From positions 62,001 through 126,000 of the forward strand of contig AKXM01000005.1 in NCBI GenBank assembly GCA_000277545.1: 64,000 nt of DNA, written 5' to 3'. This DNA is from Enterobacter sp. Ag1 (lineage in GTDB: Bacteria > Pseudomonadota > Gammaproteobacteria > Enterobacterales > Enterobacteriaceae). Shown one piece after another: positions 26,181 through 34,307 of the stretch (positions within the stretch are counted from its first letter, which is position 1; every line of letters begins with the position of its first letter). The position numbers were made by a program, and so were the translations under genes. The notes beneath the pieces were generated by a model. That model was not told the DNA's origin, ran no database searches, and saw only the letters and a list, made by a program, of their open reading frames with translations.

Positions 26181-27890
26181 TTACTTAACGATTTTCACAT
26201 CCGGCAGGCTGCCGGTCAGGCCGTTGTAGATGTCTGGCTTAAAGCCGGTGACGCGGGCGCTGCTGGCGGACAGGATTTTGCGGTTGCCGAGCAGAATCGC
26301 CGGGGGATCTGCCGCCAGTACTTTATACAGCTCGTGGTAGATTGCCTTGCGCTTTTCTTCGTCGAGGATGGCATTGCCTTCGTTAATCAGCTTGTCCACC
26401 TGCGGATTGTTATAGCCGGATTCTTTGGCTTCGGTGCTGTAGTAATCCCACACGCCGTCGTGCGGATCGTTCAGCGTGCTGGTGCTAAAGGAGGCCAGAT
26501 CGTAGTTGCCCGCTTTACGCTGCGCCATCAGGGCATTGAAGTCGACAACCTGCGGCTTCAGCAGCACGCCGATCTGCTGCCAGTTCTCTTTGGCGATAGG
26601 GATCAGCGCGTCGTTCAGCACTTTTTTGCTGACCAGCAGCGTCAGCTCCAGGCGCTTGCCGTCCTTCACGCGGATGCCGTCCGGGCCAGGCTTCCAGCCT
26701 GCTTCATCCAGTAGTTTTTTCGCCTGCGCCTGATCGAATTTATACGGGTTCACGCCCTCCGGGTTATAAGCCCAGGAAATCGGCGAGATCGGCTCGTTGG
26801 CGACCGTGCCGTAGCCCTGGTAGACCACGTCGATCAGTTTTTGGCGATCCAGACCGTAGATCAGCGCCTGGCGAACTTTTACGTCCTGCAGCGCCGGGCG
26901 GCGAACGTTGAATTCGACCTTGCTGTAGTCGCTGGAGCCGTAAAGGTTGATATTGGCGAAGCCCAGTAGTTTTAGCTGCTCAATATCATCCGGGCGGGAA
27001 GTAAAGGCGTCGTAATCCGTCTCGCCGGTCTGGAACAGCTGGAAGTTGGTGGACGGGTTAGTCACGCGGTAAATAAAGCGCGGCGTTGGCGGGGTGCCGC
27101 GATAGAAATGGGTGTTGGCGTGGAAGCGAATTTCCTGCCCTGGGATGTATTTCTCATACACATACGGGCCGTTGCCCAGCGGTTTGCCGTGCAGGGTACG
27201 CAGGTAATCCAGGTTGCCGCGCTGGTAGCCTTTGCCGTAGTACGCCTTCGATAGCACGGGGCCGCCGATTTTGCCTGGCGTGGTCGCACCCGGCTGGGTG
27301 GTGGTGACCTGCAGCGTGAGCGGGTCAATCACCTTCAGGCCGCTGACGCTGTCGGCTTTCCCGGCTTTGTATTCGGCACCGCCCGCGATGTTGGCGAGCG
27401 TGATGTCGGTATCGCCATCATATTTCGGGTCATACAGCACGGTGAGCGTGAACGCGACGTCTTCGGCGGTCAGCGGGGAACCGTCGCTAAAGGTCAGGCC
27501 AGGGCGCAGTTTGATGGTATAGACTTTGCCATCCGGGCTGACCGTCCAGCTTTCGGCGAGGCCAGGGACCAGATTGCCATGGCTGTCCCAGTCGATCAGG
27601 CGTGAGAAAATGACGTTGGTGACGTTTTCATCCCAGCCGTTAACGAAGAAGTAAGGGTTGAAGATCCCCTGAGGTTCGGAAATCCCGGCGACCACGGTGT
27701 CTTTGCGCAGCTTGGCCGTGGCCGGGATTTGACTGGCGTCGGTGGCGGGCGTGATGCCCTCTTTTAAGAGGTCATCGGCCGCCGCCGCGCCGGAGAAAGC
27801 CACCACGCTGCTAATCAGGGCTGCCTGTAAGGCCAGGCGAAAGCGCGTGGGTTTTGTTTGTAATGCGTCAAGTAACCTGGCCAATAGCAT
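26181..27890 (-). CDS. Periplasmic oligopeptide-binding protein (SBP family 5)
   Basis: The 569-residue solute-binding protein has a long signal peptide (cut after GAAAA) and family 5 hallmarks: LVPGLAESWTVSPDGKVYTIKLRPGLTFSDGSPLTAEDV, the PLGNGPYV block, VRQALIYGLDRQKLID, and a C-terminal LYKVLAADPPAILL. It delivers the substrate to the DppBCDF-like transporter encoded downstream. Family 5 members bind peptides, nickel, haem, glutathione or opines, and this one cannot be assigned further. It is first in the operon. The upstream 326-base gap contains the MITE-like repeat. Confidence 0.9.
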   Translation of the reverse strand: MLLARLLDALQTKPTRFRLALQAALISSVVAFSGAAAADDLLKEGITPATDASQIPATAKLRKDTVVAGISEPQGIFNPYFFVNGWDENVTNVIFSRLIDWDSHGNLVPGLAESWTVSPDGKVYTIKLRPGLTFSDGSPLTAEDVAFTLTVLYDPKYDGDTDITLANIAGGAEYKAGKADSVSGLKVIDPLTLQVTTTQPGATTPGKIGGPVLSKAYYGKGYQRGNLDYLRTLHGKPLGNGPYVYEKYIPGQEIRFHANTHFYRGTPPTPRFIYRVTNPSTNFQLFQTGETDYDAFTSRPDDIEQLKLLGFANINLYGSSDYSKVEFNVRRPALQDVKVRQALIYGLDRQKLIDVVYQGYGTVANEPISPISWAYNPEGVNPYKFDQAQAKKLLDEAGWKPGPDGIRVKDGKRLELTLLVSKKVLNDALIPIAKENWQQIGVLLKPQVVDFNALMAQRKAGNYDLASFSTSTLNDPHDGVWDYYSTEAKESGYNNPQVDKLINEGNAILDEEKRKAIYHELYKVLAADPPAILLGNRKILSASSARVTGFKPDIYNGLTGSLPDVKIVK

Positions 27891-27980
27891 TCCCTCAAGA
27901 TTTTTTGCTGTAAAATTTACAAATCATGACGAAAGATAAAAGCCCAGATCTTGCCTGTCTAATAACGAAACGCTATGCCT

Positions 27981-28182
27981 TATACTCGTCATTCTTCAAG
28001 CTATACCCGCGTTGACCGCACCTGTTATTCGGCTTATCCATGAGCCTCACCCTAAAGGGCCGCTGCGAGCAGCGTTCAAATCCGTTCCCGACGGATTTGT
28101 CACCCCAGTCACATAGTTTAGCTATGCTCCTGGGGATGACTGGCCTTGCCGCCTTGTTGTAGCTTGAATTATTTAGAGTATT
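27981..28182. repeat. MITE-like palindromic intergenic repeat (~200 bp)
   Basis: The 22-base ends (27981-28002 and 28161-28182) are imperfect inverted repeats, 16 of 22 matching, each with TTCAAGCT / AGCTTGAA innermost. Inside are a perfect hairpin CAAATCCGT-TCCCG-ACGGATTTG (around 28078-28100) and a stepped one with CCCCAG...CTGGGG and CATAG...CTATG (around 28102-28136). It has no coding capacity. The design and the end sequence resemble dispersed intergenic repeats of Yersinia and Serratia that also end in a ...GAATTATTTAGgGTAT type sequence. It fills most of the 326-base gap between the binding-protein gene and the VOC gene. Confidence 0.75.
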
Positions 28183-28216
28183 TAACTTTTTACTTCCGTA
28201 GCCCGTACAAAGCGTA

Positions 28217-28612
28217 TTAGTTGTGCTGGAGCAAGTCCCAGCGGTTGCCGTAGAGATCTTCAAAGACGGCAACCGTGCCGTATTCTTCCTCTCGTGGAAC
28301 TTCGCAGAAATGCACGCCGTTGGCCGTCATCATGGCGTGATCGCGCCAAAAATCATCGGTGTGAAGGAAAAGGAAAACCCTGCCGCCGCACTGATCGCCA
28401 ATAGAAGCCTGCTGGCGTTCGTTGGTGGCTTTGGCTAACAGCAGGTGGCAATCACTTTCCGGGTTTGGCGTGACCACAACCCAGCGTTTTCCCTCTTGAG
28501 GCGTGTCCTCCACGAGCGTGAAGCCCAGTTTTTGGGTGTAGTATTCAATCGCCTTGTCGTAATCATCCACGACGATAGCCACGCAGCCCAGCGCCCGTTT
28601 TTGCGTTTTCAA
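28217..28612 (-). CDS. VOC-fold (glyoxalase/bleomycin-resistance-like) protein
   Basis: The roughly 131-residue single-domain vicinal-oxygen-chelate protein has blocks CVAIVVDDYDKAIEYYTQKLGFTLVED, CHLLLAKAT, VFLFLHTDDF and VAVFEDLYGNRWDLLQ. The best start is TTG 28612 (read as Met, KTQKRALGC...): AGGAG stands 6 bases upstream and no in-frame ATG has a comparable site. The longer reading from 28657 would cross that ribosome site. Members include dioxygenases, glyoxalases and drug-binding proteins; which one is not evident. The metal-ligand residues would be near the first beta strand and the final GNxW block. Confidence 0.8.
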   Translation of the reverse strand: MKTQKRALGCVAIVVDDYDKAIEYYTQKLGFTLVEDTPQEGKRWVVVTPNPESDCHLLLAKATNERQQASIGDQCGGRVFLFLHTDDFWRDHAMMTANGVHFCEVPREEEYGTVAVFEDLYGNRWDLLQHN

Positions 28613-28753
28613 TGCCTGCTCCTTTCCTCCGGTGATAAACGGGCGTGAGCATAACATTCACCAAGGATTATTTCCGAAGTGTAACCATTCCTTGCCACTC
28701 TTAGCTTCAGGTGTTAAAAGGTGCCCCTTTGACAAATCACAAAGGAGCAGGGC

Positions 28754-30148
28754 GTGAAAAACACGTCAGTCGCCTCTGAGCCACAGGGCCAGAGTGCGGG
28801 GCCGGAGGATGGCCATCAATTACAGCGCGGCTTGCAGAATCGCCATATTCAGCTGATTGCGCTGGGCGGTGCGATCGGCACCGGACTCTTTCTCGGCATT
28901 GGCCCGGCGATCCAAATGGCGGGGCCTGCGGTCCTGCTGGGCTACGGCGTGGCGGGGATCATTGCATTTCTGATCATGCGCCAGCTCGGTGAAATGGTGG
29001 TTGAAGAGCCGGTTTCTGGTTCGTTTTCGCATTTTGCCTATAAATATTGGGGGCCGTTTGCCGGCTTCCTGTCCGGCTGGAACTACTGGGTGATGTTCGT
29101 GCTGGTCGGCATGGCAGAGCTGACCGCCGGCGGCATTTATATGCAGTACTGGTTCCCGGACGTGCCGACCTGGACCTGGGTGGCGCTGTTCTTCGTGGTG
29201 ATTAACGCCGCGAACCTCGTGAACGTGCGCCTTTATGGCGAGATGGAGTTCTGGTTTGCGCTGATTAAGGTGCTGGCGATTGTCGGCATGATTGGCTTCG
29301 GCATCTGGCTGCTGGCTTCCGGCCACGGCGGCGAGCGCGCGGGCGTGAGCAACCTCTGGCAGCACGGCGGCTTCCTCGCCACGGGCTGGCACGGGCTGAT
29401 TTTGTCCCTCGCGGTGATTATGTTCTCGTTCGGCGGGCTGGAGCTTATCGGTATTACGGCGGCCGAGGCGCGTTCGCCACAAACCACCATCCCGAAAGCG
29501 GTGAACCAGGTGGTGTATCGCATTCTGCTGTTTTATATCGGCTCGCTGGTGGTGCTGCTTTCGCTCTACCCGTGGCTGGAGATCAAGTCCAACAGCAGTC
29601 CGTTTGTGATGATTTTCCACGAGCTGAACAGCAATGTGGTTGCCTCGGCGCTCAACTTCGTGATTCTGGTGGCTTCGCTGTCGGTTTATAACAGCGGCGT
29701 GTATTCCAACAGCCGGATGCTGTTCGGCCTCTCCGTGCAGCGCAATGCGCCAAAATTCCTGGCGAAAGTCAGCCGCGGTGGCGTGCCGGTGAATTCACTG
29801 CTGCTGTCTGGCGCGATCACTTCGCTGGTTGTCGTCCTCAACTATGTGCTGCCGCATGACGCCTTTGGCCTGCTGATGGCGCTGGTGGTGGCAACGCTGC
29901 TGCTGAACTGGATCATGATTTCGCTGGCGCACATCAAGTTCCGTCGCGCGATGCGCCGTCAGGGGCATGAAACCCGCTTCAAGGCGCTGCTTTACCCGTT
30001 CGGTAACTACCTGTGCATCGCCTTTATGATGATGGTGCTGGGGCTGATGTGTACCATTGACGGGATGCGCGTGTCTGCCATGCTGCTGCCGGCCTGGATA
30101 GTGTTCCTCTTTATTGCCTTTAAGCTGCTGCGCCGTAAAACCCACTAA
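28754..30148 (+). CDS. pheP: Phenylalanine-specific permease PheP
   Basis: The 464-residue APC-family H+/amino-acid symporter has 12 helices and is nearly identical to E. coli PheP over long blocks (NRHIQLIALGGAIGTGLFLG, FSHFAYKYWGPFAGFLSGWN, MFSFGGLELIGITAAEAR). The variable region is the first 25 residues. It imports phenylalanine across the inner membrane. The start is GTG 28754, with AAAGGAG about 7 bases upstream. A strong terminator follows. In E. coli pheP lies elsewhere (near cysteine/Ent genes), so the location here is different. Confidence 0.93.
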   Translation: MKNTSVASEPQGQSAGPEDGHQLQRGLQNRHIQLIALGGAIGTGLFLGIGPAIQMAGPAVLLGYGVAGIIAFLIMRQLGEMVVEEPVSGSFSHFAYKYWGPFAGFLSGWNYWVMFVLVGMAELTAGGIYMQYWFPDVPTWTWVALFFVVINAANLVNVRLYGEMEFWFALIKVLAIVGMIGFGIWLLASGHGGERAGVSNLWQHGGFLATGWHGLILSLAVIMFSFGGLELIGITAAEARSPQTTIPKAVNQVVYRILLFYIGSLVVLLSLYPWLEIKSNSSPFVMIFHELNSNVVASALNFVILVASLSVYNSGVYSNSRMLFGLSVQRNAPKFLAKVSRGGVPVNSLLLSGAITSLVVVLNYVLPHDAFGLLMALVVATLLLNWIMISLAHIKFRRAMRRQGHETRFKALLYPFGNYLCIAFMMMVLGLMCTIDGMRVSAMLLPAWIVFLFIAFKLLRRKTH

Positions 30149-30158
30149 AGTCCCCCCC

Positions 30159-30196
30159 AATAACGCCAGCTGCTTTTAATCGGGTTGGCGTTATTT
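30159..30196 (+). terminator. Terminator of pheP
   Basis: A perfect 10-base stem, AATAACGCCA (30159-30168) with TGGCGTTATT (30186-30195), ends 10 bases after the pheP stop region, and its arm closes in T-rich sequence. Confidence 0.8.
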
Positions 30197-30400
30197 ATAA
30201 TTAAATATTAATTAAGTTTTTATTTTATATTCTCCAGTGGCAATTTATCTCCTGGTTTGAGAGATTATATATAATCGAGAGGGGTTTGTTTTATGAGTTA
30301 TTATATTTAATGATGTGATGTCTGGGTAATATAATTATGATGAATGAAACAGGTGACTGCATAAATTAAATCTCATCTATTGAACAAGGAGTGTAAAGCG

Positions 30401-31105
30401 ATGAGCAAGCGGAGTGATATAATTGGTGGAGAGGTTGCTGTTGATATCTCCCATGGTCTTATTTATACAGAAGTACTGGGATGGGTCGATTTGGGCCACG
30501 CTCAGGGGACCGATATACGAAATTTGTTGCGGGACATTGACTCGGGGGAAAGGCAGGAAAAGGAGTATTACGATGTAGCTTATTCACAGGCTATGACCAG
30601 CCCGGGCCGACTGATTAAAATGGGCAAATTTATTAAATGGCGGATTAAACGTGGCCGCACCCCACTTGAGCGCAGAAGTATTGCGCTGGCAATGATGATG
30701 TCGTTGGCGCGCAAGTTCGAAGGGCTGCAGGCGTCATTCCCCGTTAGCCTGGTGACGGACAGCGGATTTAGCGGCGAGGATCTGGTGTCAAATTTGCTGG
30801 GGTTCTATCGGGTTGTTTCTATCCCAAAGCCATTTGGCATGTTACGTGTAGTCAGCCGAGAAAAAGCGCTTAAACGCTGGGATCATTACGGCAAAATTGG
30901 CGGCTGGAAAAACGAATCGTTCCGGCCGCTGCTGTTTCCCGACCCCGATATCTTCCCCAACGCCAGACCTTACAAGGGCAACTTGCCTAACTTTATGCAA
31001 ACCGTCAGGCCGTGGAGCGACTTCCGCTCAGGTATTGTCAGGGTCGTCAGCGCCGATGGCTCATATATCGATAATGGAAGAAACGGGGTACTACCTTATG
31101 CGTAA
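30401..31105 (+). CDS. Unrecognised protein, first gene of the duplicated island
   Basis: The 234-residue soluble protein has no signal peptide or membrane helix. I do not recognise the family with confidence. Notable parts are GLIYTEVLGWVDLGHAQGTDIR (His/Asp-rich and possibly catalytic or metal-binding), a basic helix KFIKWRIKRGRTPLERRS, and SFPVSLVTDSGFSGEDLVSNLLGFYRV. The ATG 30401 start has AAGGAG 9 bases upstream; a TTG 21 bases earlier would put the ribosome site inside the gene. The preceding 250 bases are very AT-rich, suggesting acquired DNA. Its stop overlaps the next gene by 8 bases, so the two are coupled. Its last ~38 codons are duplicated 599 bases downstream. Confidence 0.75.
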   Translation: MSKRSDIIGGEVAVDISHGLIYTEVLGWVDLGHAQGTDIRNLLRDIDSGERQEKEYYDVAYSQAMTSPGRLIKMGKFIKWRIKRGRTPLERRSIALAMMMSLARKFEGLQASFPVSLVTDSGFSGEDLVSNLLGFYRVVSIPKPFGMLRVVSREKALKRWDHYGKIGGWKNESFRPLLFPDPDIFPNARPYKGNLPNFMQTVRPWSDFRSGIVRVVSADGSYIDNGRNGVLPYA

Positions 31106-31520
31106 CGCTTTAAAAATTTTTACCGCGGTCGTTGTGGTGATTGCCGCCGGGCTGGTGTGGGCGTGGCCTTATATAACAATGGAGTTCGCGGGTAGCGCCC
31201 ATTACACCGAGCAGGACAAACGGGAATATAAATTTTATACCCCCGATATTCTGCGAGAAATGCCGCGGATTTCCCCCCGGTACGACTTTGACTATGTGAA
31301 CGTTACCGGGCCTGGGGCATTTATTCATGCGATCCGATTCTATGATGTTGCTGACTCCAGCAGAATAGATACCTATCTGGATGTAAAAGGGTATGTAAAA
31401 CAAAATGATTGCTTTATAGAAGCTGCTTGCTGGCAGGGGAGCGATCCCGAGGAGACGATCACAGTAAGCCATTTGGCAGAAAAAAATATTATCCAGATCG
31501 CCGTCATTTATGACTACTGA
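31098..31520 (+). CDS. Small membrane-anchored protein, copy 1
   Basis: The 140-residue protein has one N-terminal helix (residues 4-24, FTAVVVVIAAGLVWAWPYI) and a roughly 115-residue domain predicted to face the periplasm. That domain contains DCFIEAAC, a closely spaced Cys pair that could form a disulfide. No family is recognised. ATG 31098 overlaps the stop of the preceding gene (ATGCGTAA). A homologue follows at 31697, about 70-75 percent identical. An immunity or partner role for the upstream protein is possible from the gene order, but nothing in the sequence proves it. Confidence 0.75.
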   Translation: MRNALKIFTAVVVVIAAGLVWAWPYITMEFAGSAHYTEQDKREYKFYTPDILREMPRISPRYDFDYVNVTGPGAFIHAIRFYDVADSSRIDTYLDVKGYVKQNDCFIEAACWQGSDPEETITVSHLAEKNIIQIAVIYDY

Positions 31521-31587
31521 TTGCCGCTACTTTTGCTGTACCGGAAGTTGCCGATAGCAACGTCCGTCTCCTTCCCGGATTTAGGAT

Positions 31588-31704
31588 AACTTTATGCAAA
31601 CCGCCAGGCCGTGGAACGATTTCCGTACAGGCATTGTCAGGGTCGTCAGCGCCGATGGCTCATATATCGATAAAGCAAAGGGAGGGACGTTGCCTTATGC
31701 GTAA
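31588..31704 (+). pseudogene. Duplicated 3' tail of the upstream unrecognised gene
   Basis: From 31588 the frame reads NFMQTARPWNDFRTGIVRVV and ends with GGTLPYA and a stop at 31702-31704. This matches the C terminus of the protein encoded at 30401-31105 (NFMQTVRPWSDFRSGIVRVV...GVLPYA). There is no start codon with a ribosome site, and the rest of the gene is absent. It keeps the same 8-base overlap with the following copy of the small gene. Confidence 0.8.
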
Positions 31705-32098
31705 CGCTTTAAAAGTGCTTATCGCGGTCGCTGTGGTGATTACCGCCGGGCTGATCTGGGCCTGGCCCTATATAGAGATGAGCTTTGAGGGTAGCGCCCA
31801 TTACACCGAACAGGACAAGCGGAAATATAAATTTTATACCCCCGATATCCTGCGACAAATGCCGCGTATTTCCCCCCGCTACGACTTTAATTATGTGAAT
31901 ATTACCGGACCTGCCGCATTTATCCATGCAGTCAGCTTTTATGATATTGATGACTCCAGCAAAGTTGATCTTTATCTGGAGGAAAAAGGATATACAAAAC
32001 AGGATGATTGTTTTATCGATGGAACGTGCTGGAAAGGAAGCGATCCCGAGGAGACGATTACGGTTGCACACCACGAGAAAAAAAATTCATTCAGGTAA
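31697..32098 (+). CDS. Small membrane-anchored protein, copy 2 (C terminus frameshifted)
   Basis: The 133-residue paralogue of the 31098 gene has the same N-terminal helix (LIAVAVVITAGLIWAWPYI) and Cys pair (DCFIDGTC). After an eight-A run at 32078-32085 the frame departs from copy 1 and stops at 32096-32098. Adding one A would restore FIQVSVIYN-type residues, matching IIQIAVIYD of copy 1, and move the stop to 32119-32121. So the last ~14 residues are lost or altered by a one-base slip, either real, phase-variable or a sequencing error. Confidence 0.7.
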   Translation: MRNALKVLIAVAVVITAGLIWAWPYIEMSFEGSAHYTEQDKRKYKFYTPDILRQMPRISPRYDFNYVNITGPAAFIHAVSFYDIDDSSKVDLYLEEKGYTKQDDCFIDGTCWKGSDPEETITVAHHEKKNSFR

Positions 32099-32232
32099 GT
32101 GTCATTTACAATCTACGATAGCCGCTGATTATGCCAGGCCGGAGGTGGACAACAGCAACGTTCGGCAACTAATCCTCCCTGATTTACGCTATCATGCTGC
32201 GCTAAAGAAACGGGTGTTAAAAGGGCAGGGGA

Positions 32233-33135
32233 ATGAGCGTTAGTCGGAAAGGGATGCTGTATGTGTTGTTTGCAGCGGTGCTGTGGGGAAGCTCCGGGGT
32301 TTGTGCGCAGTACATCATGGAGCAAAGCCATATTTCCTCGGCGTCACTGACCATGCTCCGACTGCTGTTCTCCGGCCTGATTCTGCTGATGCTGTCGTTT
32401 ATGCACGGGGACAAAATCTTCGCCGTGTTTAAGCAACGAAACGACCTGATTTCCCTGCTGATTTTTACCCTCTGCGGCGCGTTGACGGTGCAGCTGACCT
32501 TCCTTTTGACCATCGAACAGTCAAACGCCGCGACAGCAACGGTGCTGCAATTCCTTTCGCCGACCATTATCGTGGCCTGGTTTGCCTTTGTGCGGAAAAA
32601 GCGTTCCGGCAAACTGGTTTATGCCGCGATTGGCACCTCGTTAATCGGGACGTTTGTGCTGGTGACTCATGGCAACCCAGCGTCGATTACCATTTCCGGC
32701 AGCGCGTTGTTCTGGGGTATCGCCTCCGCGTTTGCCGCAGCGTTTTACACGACCTATCCCTCGAAGCTGATTGCTCGCTACGGCACACTGCCCGTTGTGG
32801 GCTGGAGTATGCTGCTGGGCGGCGCGGCGCTGCTGCCGTTTTACGCCAGCCAGATCGGCAGTTTCACCGCCACCGGCGGCACGCTGCTGGCCTTCTTCTA
32901 CCTGGTGATAGTCGGCACGGCGATCACTTTCAGCCTCTACCTGACAGGGGCGCAAATGATTGGCGGGCCAAAGGCCAGCATTCTTAGCTGCGCGGAGCCG
33001 CTGAGCAGCGCATTGCTCTCGGTGCTGCTGCTGGGCATTAGCTTTACGCTGCCGGACTGGCTGGGGTCGCTGCTGATTATCTCTTCGGTGGTGCTTATCT
33101 CTCTGGATTTCCGGGGCAAGCTGCATTCACACTAA
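32233..33135 (+). CDS. yicL: EamA/DMT-family transporter YicL
   Basis: The 300-residue inner-membrane protein has ten helices in two EamA repeats. It is a close match to E. coli YicL ([69 protein letters not shown]). The substrate is unknown; the family exports metabolites or drugs. It lies just after the duplicated island and is preceded by AGGGG about 6 bases before ATG 32233. In E. coli the gene is elsewhere on the chromosome. Confidence 0.9.
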   Translation: MSVSRKGMLYVLFAAVLWGSSGVCAQYIMEQSHISSASLTMLRLLFSGLILLMLSFMHGDKIFAVFKQRNDLISLLIFTLCGALTVQLTFLLTIEQSNAATATVLQFLSPTIIVAWFAFVRKKRSGKLVYAAIGTSLIGTFVLVTHGNPASITISGSALFWGIASAFAAAFYTTYPSKLIARYGTLPVVGWSMLLGGAALLPFYASQIGSFTATGGTLLAFFYLVIVGTAITFSLYLTGAQMIGGPKASILSCAEPLSSALLSVLLLGISFTLPDWLGSLLIISSVVLISLDFRGKLHSH

Positions 33136-33265
33136 GTCGCTACATTTTGCAAGGTTTAATTACCGGCAGAAATATCATATTTTGAGGGGTAGAAGTTGCC
33201 GTTGTGATACGGTAAAAAGTGCGCTTCCCGGCGCAAGTCTGCACCTCCGATAAAGGTATTTCAGT

Positions 33266-34291
33266 GTGATGATTGATAATCTGATTGAGCGAATCTCTTC
33301 CGCTTTAGACGCCGAATACACCCTGGAAGGTTTGGTCAGACAGCTGCTGGAAATGCTGGAGCTGGTGACTAACATGGAATCCACCTACCTGACCCGCATT
33401 GATGCGGAGGGTAGCCAGCAGCAAATTGTTTTCTCCCGCAATACCAAGGCGATGAATATTCCCGAAGGGCTTTCCGTGCCCTGGGAAGACACGCTATGTA
33501 AACGCGCTTTAGACGAAGGCCGCCGCTATACCTGCGATGTCGCAAAAGTATGGGGTGACTCTGAAGCGGCAAAGGCGCTGGGGATTGTGACCTACGTCAG
33601 CACGCCCGTGACCCTTGCCGATGGTTCGCTCTACGGCACGCTCTGCGCCGCCAGTTCTGAACAGCGCGAGCTGACCGATCATAGCGAACAGGTCTTGCAG
33701 CTGTTTTCTCAGCTGATTGCACAGCAGATTCAGAATGAGCAGCTATTGAAAAAGCTTCAGCAGGCCAACGTCGCGCTGACGACCGCCAGCTACACCGATG
33801 AATTAACCGGGTTGCCTAACCGCCGCGCGGTCTTCGATCAGCTGCCTCGTTTGTTCTCGCGCGCCAAAGATGACGCCCGCTACGTGCTGGTGGCCTTTGC
33901 CGATCTGGATGGATTTAAACAGATAAACGATCTGCACGGGCATGAAACCGGGGACGATTTCCTTTGCGCCATCGGCCAGCGGCTGAAAGAGGGCGTGAGG
34001 GGGGACGAAATATTAGGTCGCCTGGGCGGCGATGAGTTTATCGTTGCCGGTGCGGGGCCTACGGAATACAGCGAAGCTCTGCGAGCGACCATGGCTTTTC
34101 GTGCCAGACTGGCAGAGCTGCTGAGCGGCGAGTACCAGCTAAAATCCTGCGTGATTGATTATGCGGGGCCCAGCATCGGGGCTATCGCCGTGAATCCGGC
34201 TACTATCACGCCGGACGATGCGATACGCGAGGCGGACACGCTTATGTATGTGGATAAGAAGCGCCGTAAAAATGGCGCGGCGGTAAGCTAA
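33266..34291 (+). CDS. GAF-GGDEF diguanylate cyclase
   Basis: The 341-residue soluble protein has an N-terminal GAF sensor domain (about 20-158) and a C-terminal GGDEF domain (about 175-335). The active-site motif RLGGDEF (GGDEF at 254-258) is intact, as are the metal/substrate residues FADLDGFKQIND. So it should make cyclic di-GMP. The inhibitory I-site position (245-248) reads RGDE rather than RxxD, so product inhibition may be weak. The start is either GTG 33266 or the adjoining ATG 33269; AAAGG upstream favours the former slightly. The GAF ligand is unknown. No phosphodiesterase is nearby. Confidence 0.9.
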   Translation: MMIDNLIERISSALDAEYTLEGLVRQLLEMLELVTNMESTYLTRIDAEGSQQQIVFSRNTKAMNIPEGLSVPWEDTLCKRALDEGRRYTCDVAKVWGDSEAAKALGIVTYVSTPVTLADGSLYGTLCAASSEQRELTDHSEQVLQLFSQLIAQQIQNEQLLKKLQQANVALTTASYTDELTGLPNRRAVFDQLPRLFSRAKDDARYVLVAFADLDGFKQINDLHGHETGDDFLCAIGQRLKEGVRGDEILGRLGGDEFIVAGAGPTEYSEALRATMAFRARLAELLSGEYQLKSCVIDYAGPSIGAIAVNPATITPDDAIREADTLMYVDKKRRKNGAAVS

Positions 34292-34307
34292 ACGCCGCGC
34301 GCAATCC

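Larger units (their letters stand above)
30988..32186 (+). repeat. Diverged tandem duplication, unit ~599 bp
   Basis: Sequence from 30988 recurs from 31587. Each unit holds the last ~38 codons of the upstream gene, the complete small membrane-protein gene and a similar ~70-base 3' spacer (GCCGCT...GCAACGT...CCTGATTTA). The copies have drifted at scattered bases, so the event is not recent. The first unit is continuous with a full gene; the second begins with an isolated gene tail. Confidence 0.85.

Noticed and set aside
27973-28272. 99-codon open frame on the minus strand across the MITE-like repeat
   Set aside because: It is contained mainly in the palindromic repeat and runs into the VOC gene.
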